17,012 nucleotides of DNA from JAAYCI01 sp964370165 (lineage in GTDB: Bacteria; Bacillota; Clostridia; Oscillospirales; Ruminococcaceae): positions 1-17,012 of the forward strand of contig CAYJIG010000042.1 in assembly GCA_964370165.1 (NCBI GenBank). Reading direction: 5' to 3'. This document shows, piece after piece, positions 8,032 through 15,676 of the stretch. The notes under the pieces were generated by a model. That model saw only the letters and a list, made by a program, of their open reading frames with translations. It was not told where the DNA came from and searched no databases. Position 1 is the first letter of the stretch. Every line of letters starts with the position of its first letter. The translations under genes were made by a program, and so were the position numbers.

Positions 8032-8183
8032 CCATGTTCATGCATATAATAAAACGAACTTTGAAATACTTTTATAAATAAACTTCGCGCACTTATCATG
8101 ATTTATCCACAGCATATTTTCTTTCCGCTGTTATTTCATCACCTGCCTAGCAAATCAGCGCGTTAACCACTCTACTATGTTCA
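8032..8183. other. Divergent intergenic region without a gene
   Basis: This AT-rich stretch between the two divergent promoters has no supportable ORF. It contains one isolated perfect DnaA-box-like 9-mer (8103-8111) and a short stretch at about 8141-8182 that resembles the 5' half of a tRNA on the minus strand but lacks the rest. Confidence 0.6.
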
Positions 8184-8212
8184 TTGCACAATAAATGTAT
8201 ATATTATATAAT
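8184..8212 (+). promoter_or_regulatory. Promoter candidate for the surface-acylation operon
   Basis: TTGCAC (8184-8189) and a perfect TATAAT (8207-8212) are spaced by 17 bases. The leader to the first ATG would be about 66 bases. Confidence 0.55.
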
Positions 8213-8285
8213 ATTAAAATATCTTACACCATTTAAATGACGTTTTATAGCATGAAATATGTAATTAGTTAGCAGGATAGTGAAA

Positions 8286-10304
8286 ATGATAAAAAGGTTT
8301 TTAAGAAATGCCCTTCTTGCCATAGTGGCTGTGTTTCTTTGCTTTGCATTTGCCGGCCAAGCTCCATTTCACATGCGTGAGCAAGTGCAAAGAATAAAAG
8401 ACATGCCCCCGCAAGATATTCAAGTATCTGTGATAGACGATAGCACAGTACGGCTTGAAAATCAAATCAAAGGCAGTGGTATATCATACAGTTGGCTGAT
8501 ACGAAACACCATCAATGACACCGAGGTGTATAACGATGAAATGTTGGCCAAAGCTGAAAATGATGTTATTGAAATTTCCTACCAGGATCTTTCCAGCCTG
8601 TCTTTTCAGGCAGTTGTGGAATATGATGGCATAAAATATACAAGCAACACATTTTTAGTGCAAAGTAGTGGCGAGCTTTTAGAGTCTGACGAAATCACCG
8701 CCACCACCGTCGCCACCCAAAGTATGGCCAGAAATGTCGGCGACATAGCCTCTCTTGCTTTTTTGCTGTTTTTAGCCGTCACGGTTTTATTTTATTATGT
8801 GCTTCCAAAACGCCTACAATGGGTGGTTTTGCTTTTGGCAAGTATTGTGTTTTATCTACTATCCGGCATACAATATTTTGTTTTTATTGTTTTTTCTTCG
8901 GTCGTGAGTTTTTTAGCCGCAAAAAAAATGGCTTTAGCCCACAACAAACTCAAAAAAAGCCTTGAAAATATAACAGATACAAGCCTCATAAAAACACACA
9001 AAAAACAATTGCAAAAAGAAAATAGGTTTTGGCTTTTTACTGCACTTTTGGGCACTCTTTTTGTGATGCTGATGATAAAATACACAGCCTTTTTCACCGA
9101 GAATGTCAACTCATGGTTTTCCGTAAGCATTCCGCTGGTTTCGCTGGTGATGCCGCTGGGCCTATCTTTTTACACATTTATTTTACTGTCTTATCTCATT
9201 GACGTATATCGTGGAAAATATACCGCCGAAAACAATTTTTTTAGGTTCTTTTTATTTGTTTCGTTTTTTCCTCATGTGTCGCAAGGTCCTATTTCAAGGT
9301 TCGATGATTTGGCGGCGCAATTTTCGAAAAAACATGCTTTTTCTTTTGATAATTTATGCCAATCATCACAGCGCATTTTATGGGGATTTTTCATCAAGTT
9401 GGTGTTGGCCGATAGACTCGGACTTTTGGTAAGCGGTGTATACGATAGCCACGAAGGCCAAAGCTGGCAAATGCTGATATTGGCCACCATCGCATATTCC
9501 ATTCAAATTTACGCCGATTTTTACAGTAGCATGGAAATTGCCATAGGCAGTGCGCAGCTGTTTGGCATAAAATTAAGCGAAAACTTTATGCGTCCTTATT
9601 TTTCCACTACCATGCCCGAATTTTGGCAGCGCTGGCATATCACGCTGGGCACGTGGTTTCGTGACTATATTTTTTATCCCATATCGGTAAGCCACACCTT
9701 GATGAGATTCAATGTTTGGGCACGCAAAAAATGGGGAGCACATGCGTCCAGAGTACTGGCGTCTGCGCCACCCATCATGGGCGTGTGGATATTGACAGGA
9801 CTGTGGCACGGCGCTTCTTGGAACTTTGTGGTTTGGGGTCTGTTTCACGGCAGCTTGATTTTGCTTAGCACCGCACTTTCGGCGCCTTTTCAAAGCACAT
9901 TGAAAAAATTAGGTATTCCCACAAAGTCTGCCGGCTATAAATTACTGCAAATGGGTAAAGTGTTTTTCCTATGCTCGGTAGGCCGTGTCTTTTTCAGGGC
10001 AGAATCACTTTCAGTGGCCATGGATATTTTCAAAAATATGGTAGGCTTGGCTCATCCTTCCACTTTGATAGATGATCTGGCAGTTTATTACACTTGGCTA
10101 GACGGTATTGTTTTGCTAATTGGCCTGCTGATGTTTTTAACCGTTAGCATCATACAAGAACGTGGTAGCGGTGTGCGCATAAAAATCGCAAAGCTGAGCA
10201 TACCTGTAAGGTGGAGCATTTGGATTGTGTTAATACTGGGCACCGTGCTTTTTGGCATCTACGGCCCGGGCACCTCGCCGGTGTTTTTGTACGAAAATTT
10301 TTAA
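8286..10304 (+). CDS. MBOAT O-acyltransferase (DltB/AlgI-like) with N-terminal extracytoplasmic domain
   Basis: Polytopic membrane O-acyltransferase predicted to pass an activated acyl group from a cytoplasmic carrier to an outside acceptor. ATG 8286 is preferred over GTG 8280 because AGGA at 8274-8277 is then 8 bases away. At 672 residues it is much longer than DltB (about 400) or AlgI (about 460-520). The extra part is N-terminal: a membrane segment (about 8-26), then about 120 residues (28-150) with alternating beta-type patterning like an Ig/PKD fold (SYSWLIRN, FQAVVEYDGIKYTS). A second hydrophobic segment at 153-172 begins the MBOAT domain. MBOAT hallmarks are WQRWHITLGTWFRDYIFYPI (about 445-464) and TGLWHGASWNF with the conserved active-site histidine H508. 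First gene of the four-gene unit; its stop overlaps the ribosome binding site of the next gene. Confidence 0.93.
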   Translation: MIKRFLRNALLAIVAVFLCFAFAGQAPFHMREQVQRIKDMPPQDIQVSVIDDSTVRLENQIKGSGISYSWLIRNTINDTEVYNDEMLAKAENDVIEISYQDLSSLSFQAVVEYDGIKYTSNTFLVQSSGELLESDEITATTVATQSMARNVGDIASLAFLLFLAVTVLFYYVLPKRLQWVVLLLASIVFYLLSGIQYFVFIVFSSVVSFLAAKKMALAHNKLKKSLENITDTSLIKTHKKQLQKENRFWLFTALLGTLFVMLMIKYTAFFTENVNSWFSVSIPLVSLVMPLGLSFYTFILLSYLIDVYRGKYTAENNFFRFFLFVSFFPHVSQGPISRFDDLAAQFSKKHAFSFDNLCQSSQRILWGFFIKLVLADRLGLLVSGVYDSHEGQSWQMLILATIAYSIQIYADFYSSMEIAIGSAQLFGIKLSENFMRPYFSTTMPEFWQRWHITLGTWFRDYIFYPISVSHTLMRFNVWARKKWGAHASRVLASAPPIMGVWILTGLWHGASWNFVVWGLFHGSLILLSTALSAPFQSTLKKLGIPTKSAGYKLLQMGKVFFLCSVGRVFFRAESLSVAMDIFKNMVGLAHPSTLIDDLAVYYTWLDGIVLLIGLLMFLTVSIIQERGSGVRIKIAKLSIPVRWSIWIVLILGTVLFGIYGPGTSPVFLYENF

Positions 10305-10316
10305 GGAGAATTTCCG

Positions 10317-11354
10317 ATGAAAAAAACAACTTATCGTATCATCAGCACGGTTTTGTTTTTTGCCATTGTGGGCACATTGCTGATGGTAAGCGGAAAAATC
10401 ACCATTCCCTCCTTAATTACCAAAAAACAAACCCTTCTATATGAAAATGCAATAGAAAACAGCATAGATATTGCGTTTATAGGCAGTAGTTCCTCTTATC
10501 GGTACTATAACATCATGGATATTTGGGGTGAGTACGGCCTCACGTCTTGTACCTATTTTGGGATGGATTTACCGTTTGAGTTCACCATTCCAATGATGGA
10601 ATACGTGCAAAGTATGCAGTCTCCAAAGTTATATGTAATTGACTTGAGAAGTGTTTTGGAAGACGAGTTTCAAATCCGATATTTGGGAGAGTACGAAACG
10701 CAGGTCCATCAAGATGCATTTGCCAGCGCACTGGACTTGCTGAAAAACCCTATGAGCCGAGCACAGGTTGTGCTAGATAATCCATACTTTGAGGATGAAA
10801 AATATTTGCAGATTTTCAAGCTTTTGTATAACCACGAGTCCTTCGCCTATGGGCTGTCTACGCTGGGTACTGCGCCTTTATCCTTTCATGGCAATCAAAC
10901 AATGATGTTGCAAATCGAAAATGTAAGTGATTTGTATGTGGATTTCTCGCAGGCTAGTGATAGTGAATATATCCTTACAGACCAAACAAAACAGCGCCTT
11001 TCAGAAGTTTTTGATTATTGCAATCAAAACGGCCTTAATGTATATTTCACCTTCACGCCGTATGTGGACGCCGTAAACGCACAAGATTATGATATACGTC
11101 GTGAGATAGGCAAGTATGTTACAGAAAATGGGTTTTATTTCACGGATTTCCGTAGCAAATTTGAGGAAATAGGCCTCAATACCAACACTGATTTTTATGA
11201 TACACGTCATGTGAACTTGCTGGGTGCTGAAAAATATACTCAGTTTGCAATGGAGTACTTTTTAAATGCCTATGACATTACGCCAAGTTATACAAAAGAA
11301 ATTGTAACTACTTGGGACGCACAATATGACAGCTGGACAAATATAACAGGGTAA
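10317..11354 (+). CDS. SGNH-hydrolase-like surface acyltransferase (DltD/AlgJ analogue)
   Basis: Predicted membrane-anchored extracytoplasmic protein that would act with the MBOAT protein to place the acyl group on a surface polymer. It has 345 residues with an N-terminal membrane segment (about 7-25) after KK. The SGNH nucleophile motif is IAFIGSSSSYRYY (52-64). By comparison with GSSE of DltD and GDS of SGNH enzymes, S58 is the likely nucleophile. The second catalytic motif, DxxH, is DTRHVN (D295, H298). AAGGAG at 10303-10308 overlaps the MBOAT stop codon and lies 8 bases before the ATG, so translation is tightly linked. It is not close enough by eye to call it true DltD; the general SGNH-like class paired with MBOAT proteins is the safer call. 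Confidence 0.85.
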   Translation: MKKTTYRIISTVLFFAIVGTLLMVSGKITIPSLITKKQTLLYENAIENSIDIAFIGSSSSYRYYNIMDIWGEYGLTSCTYFGMDLPFEFTIPMMEYVQSMQSPKLYVIDLRSVLEDEFQIRYLGEYETQVHQDAFASALDLLKNPMSRAQVVLDNPYFEDEKYLQIFKLLYNHESFAYGLSTLGTAPLSFHGNQTMMLQIENVSDLYVDFSQASDSEYILTDQTKQRLSEVFDYCNQNGLNVYFTFTPYVDAVNAQDYDIRREIGKYVTENGFYFTDFRSKFEEIGLNTNTDFYDTRHVNLLGAEKYTQFAMEYFLNAYDITPSYTKEIVTTWDAQYDSWTNITG

Positions 11355-11393
11355 ATTAAAACACAGCCATAAAGCCACCCAAAGGATAAAAAC

Positions 11394-12848
11394 ATGATAC
11401 AAGAAAACAAAACTGTGCTGCAATGCATCAAAACCCATGCAGAAAAAACGCCACATAAAATGGCCGTAGCCGATGTGAACACATCCCTTTGCTACGAAGA
11501 ATACTGGGACAAAATACAAAACACTGCCGGATTTTTGAAAAGTATCGGCACTCAAAAAGGCGAATACATCCTGATAAAAGCCTCGCAAACGGTGGAGTTT
11601 TTGGTGCTGTGCCATGCGGTGCAGTTAGTTGGCGCCATCTGTGTACCGCTGGAGCGAAGCATAAACAAAGGCAGAGCGCAAGAAATATTAAAAGAGACCG
11701 GCGGCATAAAAATTTTTGGTGAGATTGATGGATGCGATTGCCTCAGCATAAAAGAGGCTTTTTGCCACAAATCCGCCGATGTGGATTTTGCCATGCCGGC
11801 CGAAAAAGATGAAGCAATGGTACTGTTCACAACAGGTACCACGGGCAAATCCAAGGGTATTGTCATAACCTACAGCGCAGAATTTGCCGTGGCTGAAAAC
11901 GTGTTGTTTGGCGTTGAGATGAAGCAAGACAACGTGGAAATGATTCCGATGCCGATGAACCATTCGTTTAGCCTACGCCGATATTTTGCGGGCATGATAA
12001 ACGGTAGCAGTGTGGTTCTTGTTGACGGGGTGTTTTTTGTGAAAATCCTGTTTGAAATGATGGAAAAGCATAAAGTGACTGCCCTTGCCATGGCGCCGGC
12101 GGCCATGAATATTATTCTAAAGCTTACAAACGACAAACTAGCGCAATATGCAGATCAGCTGGACTATATTCAGTTTGGCGCAGCGCCTTTGGCCGAGGCC
12201 GACAAAGAACACTTGTTACAACTTTTGCCTAATTTACGGCTTTATAACATCTACGGCTCTACAGAAATGGGTTGTGCGTGTATTTTGAATTTTAATTCAA
12301 ACGATAACCGTCCACAGTGTATTGGCTATCCTGCAAAAAACGCTGCATTCACCATTGTGGACGAAATGGGCAACCGAATAAATCACGCAACCGCCAAAAA
12401 TCCGGGCTATTTATCTTACACAGGTTCCATGGCCATGAAAGGCTATTTTAACGACATAGAGCTCACAAAAAAAACCATCACAGAAGGGTATTTGAAATCA
12501 AATGATTTAGGCTATATAGACGCGCAAGGTCGTGTGTATATGCTGGGCAGAGCCGATGACATCATCATTAGCGGCGGCAACAAAATATCTCCTTTAGAGG
12601 TGGAGGAAGCAGCAAAAAAATATAAAGGTGTGCTGGATTGTATTTGCAAAAGCAAAGAAGATACTCTGCTGGGGGCGGTGCCTGTTCTTTATATTGTGGC
12701 CGATGAAAGCCTTGATATTGCAAAATTGGCAGAGCATCTTGCAAATTTGCTGGAAGATTTCAAACGTCCACGCAATATTCAAAAAATAGAAAAAGTACCA
12801 AGGACATACAACGATAAAATCGACAGAAAAGCCGACATTTGTGTGTAA
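11394..12848 (+). CDS. AMP-forming adenylating enzyme (DltA/acyl-CoA ligase superfamily)
   Basis: Cytoplasmic enzyme of the ANL superfamily, 484 residues. It should activate a carboxylic or amino acid with ATP and load it onto the carrier protein encoded 15 bases downstream. The phosphate-binding loop is FTTGTTGKSKGI (145-156). The A5 motif is YGSTEMG (287-293), where DltA usually has YGPTEAT. SNDLGYID (369-376) and GRADDIIISGGNKISPLEVEEAA (385-407) form the hinge region. The late catalytic lysine is K475 in PRTYNDKIDRKAD. AAAGGA at 11381-11386 lies 7 bases before the ATG. Neighbours suggest a DltA-like role, but D-alanine specificity cannot be claimed: the A5 motif and the 39-base gap from the SGNH gene allow a different acyl substrate. 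No thiolation domain is fused. Confidence 0.88.
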   Translation: MIQENKTVLQCIKTHAEKTPHKMAVADVNTSLCYEEYWDKIQNTAGFLKSIGTQKGEYILIKASQTVEFLVLCHAVQLVGAICVPLERSINKGRAQEILKETGGIKIFGEIDGCDCLSIKEAFCHKSADVDFAMPAEKDEAMVLFTTGTTGKSKGIVITYSAEFAVAENVLFGVEMKQDNVEMIPMPMNHSFSLRRYFAGMINGSSVVLVDGVFFVKILFEMMEKHKVTALAMAPAAMNIILKLTNDKLAQYADQLDYIQFGAAPLAEADKEHLLQLLPNLRLYNIYGSTEMGCACILNFNSNDNRPQCIGYPAKNAAFTIVDEMGNRINHATAKNPGYLSYTGSMAMKGYFNDIELTKKTITEGYLKSNDLGYIDAQGRVYMLGRADDIIISGGNKISPLEVEEAAKKYKGVLDCICKSKEDTLLGAVPVLYIVADESLDIAKLAEHLANLLEDFKRPRNIQKIEKVPRTYNDKIDRKADICV

Positions 12849-12863
12849 AAAAGGAGATAAGCC

Positions 12864-13088
12864 ATGAGAGAGCAAATCATTGAAATTTTACAAAGTATCC
12901 ATCCCGGGGTAGACTATGAAAAAGAAACAGCTTTGGTGGATTCGCGTATTTTAGACTCTCTATCCATCATTGCGCTGGTGAGCGAGTTGAATTTTGCCTT
13001 TTCGGTGGAAATCGATGTGCTGGATTTAGTGCCTAAAAATTTAAATTCAGTGGATGACATTGTGCATCTGGTCAACAGTTTGAAATAA
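12864..13088 (+). CDS. Acyl carrier protein (DltC-like)
   Basis: A 74-residue cytoplasmic carrier protein. The phosphopantetheine attachment site is S32 in RILDSLSII, the usual DSL motif. Length and the pattern around it (an acidic first helix, DSRILDS, then an I/V-rich third helix ending HLVNSLK) fit DltC or a dedicated ACP. AAAGGAG at about 12850-12856 lies 7 bases before the ATG, and only 15 bases separate it from the adenylating enzyme. It would hold the activated group as a thioester and present it to the MBOAT channel. DltC normally reads DSMG here; DSLS is closer to fatty-acid or polyketide-type carriers, which fits the doubt over the substrate. Last gene of the operon; no clear terminator follows. 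Confidence 0.93.
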   Translation: MREQIIEILQSIHPGVDYEKETALVDSRILDSLSIIALVSELNFAFSVEIDVLDLVPKNLNSVDDIVHLVNSLK

Positions 13089-13123
13089 CTAAAAATACAC
13101 ATCACAAAAACAATAAAGTAAGT

Positions 13124-13331
13124 ATGCATTTGGCGATGGGCTCATTATTGTGGATTTTCTGTATCCTATTTTCACCATTTGTGTTGAAAAATAATAGGTT
13201 CTAACCTGACAACAGGGTATTTACTTGGCATAATTGCTATTATATTTATTCTTTATGCACTAAATAACCCACAAGCAAGTTTCCCTTGGAGTAATTCGGT
13301 TACATATGCAATTTATAAGGATTATTTATAG
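13124..13331 (+). pseudogene. Frameshifted small hydrophobic protein gene
   Basis: Two hydrophobic reading frames abut. The first runs from ATG 13124 to a TAA at 13202-13204 (MHLAMGSLLWIFCILFSPF and on to KNNRF). The second, one base out of frame, runs from about 13206 to a TAG at 13329-13331 (LTTGYLLGIIAIIFILYAL, then SFPWSNSVTYAIYKDYL). Joined by a one-base indel they would give about 67 residues with two membrane segments. There is only a weak AAAG-like ribosome site. It ends 2 bases before the stop of the convergent nadE. Family not recognised. It could instead be the broken front of a longer membrane protein. Confidence 0.4.
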
Positions 13332-13333
13332 GA

Positions 13334-14107
13334 TTACATATCTTCTCGTGTAGATATACTAGGATTATAGTTTCTCATTGGGAGTAATTTATGCAGATTT
13401 ATTTTTCTCATGTGGTCTATTTTTGCTTTCAAATCTGCATCTTCGCAGATATTTTCACGAATATATTTATCAAGAGCAGCGTAGGTAAATCCCAGATTCT
13501 CTTCATCGCTAACACCGCAAAGCCCATCGATAGGTGTTTTTTCAATGAATATATCAGGTAGGCCCAAGTGTTTTCCTATAGCTTTCACTTCTGTAACTGT
13601 TAGATTCATCAGAGGTGAAAAGTCCCCGGCTCCATCACCGTATTTTGTAGCGTAACCAACCCAATCTTCCGACAGATTGCAAGTGTTTACCACTCTGCCG
13701 CCTACAGTACCTGCTATTCCGTAAAGAGTGGCCATCCTAAGCCTTGCAGGCGTATTAAACTTGCTAACGGTGCTCATCTCATCAAACCCCAGCTCGTCCA
13801 GTGCTTTGGAAAGAGTATCCATAGTTTCTGTAGCTATATTCCCAATATTTGCAGTTACGTGTTGTATGTCTAAAAACTCACAAAGCTTTTGACCGTAATC
13901 TATATCGAACTGCTCACCTTGTGGCATCAAAACACCTACGACTCTGTCTTTACCAAGCGCCTTTACACATATGGCGGCCACAGTAGAGCTGTCTTTACCA
14001 CCTGAAATACCAATAACAACCTTGACATTTTCGCCTGCTTCATCAAAATAATCTTTTACCCATTTTACAATTTCATCCGAAACTTTTTCAACATCAAATT
14101 TATACAT
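13334..14107 (-). CDS. nadE: Ammonia-dependent NAD+ synthetase
   Basis: Last step of NAD synthesis: ATP-dependent amidation of nicotinate adenine dinucleotide, in the cytoplasm. At 257 residues it lacks the glutaminase domain of the long form, so free ammonia is the probable nitrogen donor. The N-type ATP pyrophosphatase loop is VIGISGGKDSSTV (31-43). NLSEDWVGYATKYGDGAGDFSPL and TPIDGLCGVSDEENLGFTY follow in the order known for NadE. ATG 14107 is chosen over in-frame starts up to 14179 because GGAGGAG (complement of 14120-14126) lies 11-13 bases upstream. It faces the surface-acylation operon, and no terminator was found between their ends. The C-terminus (NYNPSISTREDM) looks complete. Confidence 0.95.
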   Translation of the reverse strand: MYKFDVEKVSDEIVKWVKDYFDEAGENVKVVIGISGGKDSSTVAAICVKALGKDRVVGVLMPQGEQFDIDYGQKLCEFLDIQHVTANIGNIATETMDTLSKALDELGFDEMSTVSKFNTPARLRMATLYGIAGTVGGRVVNTCNLSEDWVGYATKYGDGAGDFSPLMNLTVTEVKAIGKHLGLPDIFIEKTPIDGLCGVSDEENLGFTYAALDKYIRENICEDADLKAKIDHMRKINLHKLLPMRNYNPSISTREDM

Positions 14108-14387
14108 AAAATCAATCACTCCTCCTTTTGTTTTAATATTCTTAAACCGTATCAAAATTAGCGGCATCAGTAAGTTCATTTAACTATTTAAGCAAGTATT
14201 CATACTCGCTGACTTCGAAAATAATGATAATGATTAATCTACTACCAAGCATGTGGATGACTCTGTTCTGATTATAAATTGAAACAGGGTAACTATCAAG
14301 GAAATTTTTCAAAAACAGAGTGCCTTTTGCCACCCATCAATAATACTTTGGCGAGGATATTGCAAACCTGAACAAAAACCACAAAAT

Positions 14388-14485
14388 TTAATCGCCATAT
14401 TCATGCAAAATCAAATCGGCGTTGACACACAATCCTTGGTGGTATATCCATTAAAGCGATCGTATATTTTTGTGTTATTTTTCAA
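14388..14485 (-). pseudogene. Broken small ORF with a good ribosome binding site
   Basis: On the minus strand AGAGGAG (complement of 14494-14500) lies about 8 bases before a TTG at 14485, which opens 24 codons (KNNTKIYDRFNGYTTKDCV, then STPI) ending in TGA at 14411-14413. In another frame the sequence continues DLILHEYGD to a TAA at 14388-14390, suggesting a frameshift. Family not recognised. It may be a remnant of mobile-element cargo. Confidence 0.3.
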
Positions 14486-14518
14486 AGCGACATCTCCTCT
14501 CAAAAGTTTGTGAAAACG

Positions 14519-14561
14519 AAAAAAGGGCGCCCCTCCGCTTTTGAAACGGAAGGACGCCCTT
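14519..14561 (-). terminator. Orphan intrinsic terminator (minus strand)
   Basis: Outer arms AAGGGCG (14523-14529) and CGCCCTT (14555-14561) pair perfectly, and the inner part pairs imperfectly. On the minus strand it is followed by six T residues (complement of 14519-14524). No intact minus-strand gene lies upstream of it. Confidence 0.75.
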
Positions 14562-14683
14562 CATAAGTGTGATTTATTTAATTTTTGAGTGATTTTAGGA
14601 TTTTAGTAGAATTTCGGCTTTTAACTCGGAGGGAGCATATCGCCACAAACCCGCATGATTACAGCGTTTTTTGATGTTTTCAA

Positions 14684-15676
14684 TTGTTTTTCTATACCTT
14701 TCCTTATCAGCACATTACAAACGCTTCCGAGGTGCGTGAAGATGACGAGTATTTTAAAAATCCGGTGGATATCATGTTTGACAGCTTGGAGGAAAAAGAC
14801 CCCCAGCATTTTGCCGTGCGTCAATACAAAAAGTTCAAGCTAGCGGCCGGCAAAACCTCAAGATCGGTGCTAATTTCTTGTGGTGCAAGGCTGGCACCCT
14901 TTGACATCAAAGAGCTGCGTGAGCTTACAGAATATGACGAGCTTGAGCTTGATACCCTGGGCGAGCGCAAGACAGCACTGTTTATCATCATCAGCGACAC
15001 CGACGCGACCTTCAACTTTATTGCTTCCATGTGTTACACACAGCTTTTCAACCTCTTGTGTGACAAGGCCGACGATGTGTATGGTGGCAGGTTGCCTGTT
15101 CATGTGCGATGTCTGATTGACGAGTGTGCCAACATCGGACAGATACCAAACCTGGAAAAGCTGATGGCGACTATCCGCTCTCGTGAGATTTCTGCGTGTC
15201 TTGTGTTGCAGGCACAAAGCCAGCTAAAAGCCTTGTACAAAGACAGCGCCGACACCATAATCGGCAACTGTGACAGCATGGTTTTTCTCGGTGGCAAGGA
15301 AAAATCCACACTAAAAGAGCTGGAAGATTTGCTGGGTAAAGAGACCATTGACAGCTACAACACCTCGGACACAAGAGGTCAAAGCCGAAGCTATGGGCTA
15401 AATTATCAAAAACTTGGAAAGCCGCTGATGAGCATGGACGAGCTGGCTGTTATGGACGGCGGCAAGTGTATCTTACAGCTACGTGGCGTGAGGCCGTTTT
15501 TCTCGGATAAATACGACATCACAAAACATCCAAAATACAAATATCTTTCTGATTTTGACAAGAAGAACGCTTTTGATATCGAGAAATTTTTAAACCGAAA
15601 GCTAAGGCTAAAGCCCGATGACGTGTACCAAAGCTATAGGATGATTATGCCCTGGAGGTGCTATTATGCGCATTGA
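14684..15676 (+). pseudogene. 5'-truncated VirD4/TraG-type conjugation coupling protein
   Basis: C-terminal part of a type IV coupling protein of the clostridial ICE type. Homologous sequence starts abruptly at about codon TNASEVREDDEYF (near 14711); the residues before it (FFYTFPYQHI) do not fit the family, and a stop lies in frame at 14672-14674. Intact relatives run to about 600 residues, so roughly the first half is gone, including the membrane segments and Walker A. Kept parts include AGKTSRSVLISCGARLAPFD, the Walker B region VRCLIDECANIGQIPN (usual DEFANIGQ, here with Cys for Phe), ATIRSREIS, LQAQSQLKALY, GNCDSMVFLGGKEKSTL and the C-terminal region FFSDKYDITKHPKYKYL. The rest has no frame breaks, suggesting a fairly recent truncation. 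There is no ribosome binding site at the TTG 14684. The protein, if made, could not pump DNA. Confidence 0.85.

Larger units (their letters stand above)
14108..14683. other. Gene-poor degraded region between nadE and the coupling-protein remnant
   Basis: No intact gene is seen. From 14108 to about 14387 lie the nadE leader and nothing else I can name, apart from a Fur-box-like sequence at 14220-14238. A broken small minus-strand ORF occupies 14388-14485, an orphan minus-strand terminator 14519-14561, and 14562-14700 holds no feature I recognise. Confidence 0.6.

Noticed and set aside
8103..8111. Perfect DnaA-box-like 9-mer TTATCCACA
   Set aside because: A single box, with no cluster and no dnaA/dnaN-type genes nearby; probably chance.
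8141..8182. tRNA-like stretch on the minus strand (GAGTGGTTAACGCGCT, like a D-arm)
   Set aside because: No matching acceptor stem, no proper anticodon stem and no T-arm follow, so it cannot be called a tRNA gene and is weak even as a remnant.
8286..13088. Calling the operon canonical dltBDAC for D-alanylation of teichoic acid
   Set aside because: Gene order, the extra MBOAT domain and the ligase and carrier motifs are atypical, so gene symbols and D-alanine specificity were not assigned.
14107..14179. Longer nadE starting at 14179
   Set aside because: The extra 24 residues span the GGAGGAG ribosome site and do not resemble the NadE N-terminus.
14640..14710. Reading the sequence upstream of the coupling-protein remnant as its own N-terminus
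   Set aside because: An in-frame stop at 14672-14674, no ribosome binding site, and residues that do not match the family before about 14711.
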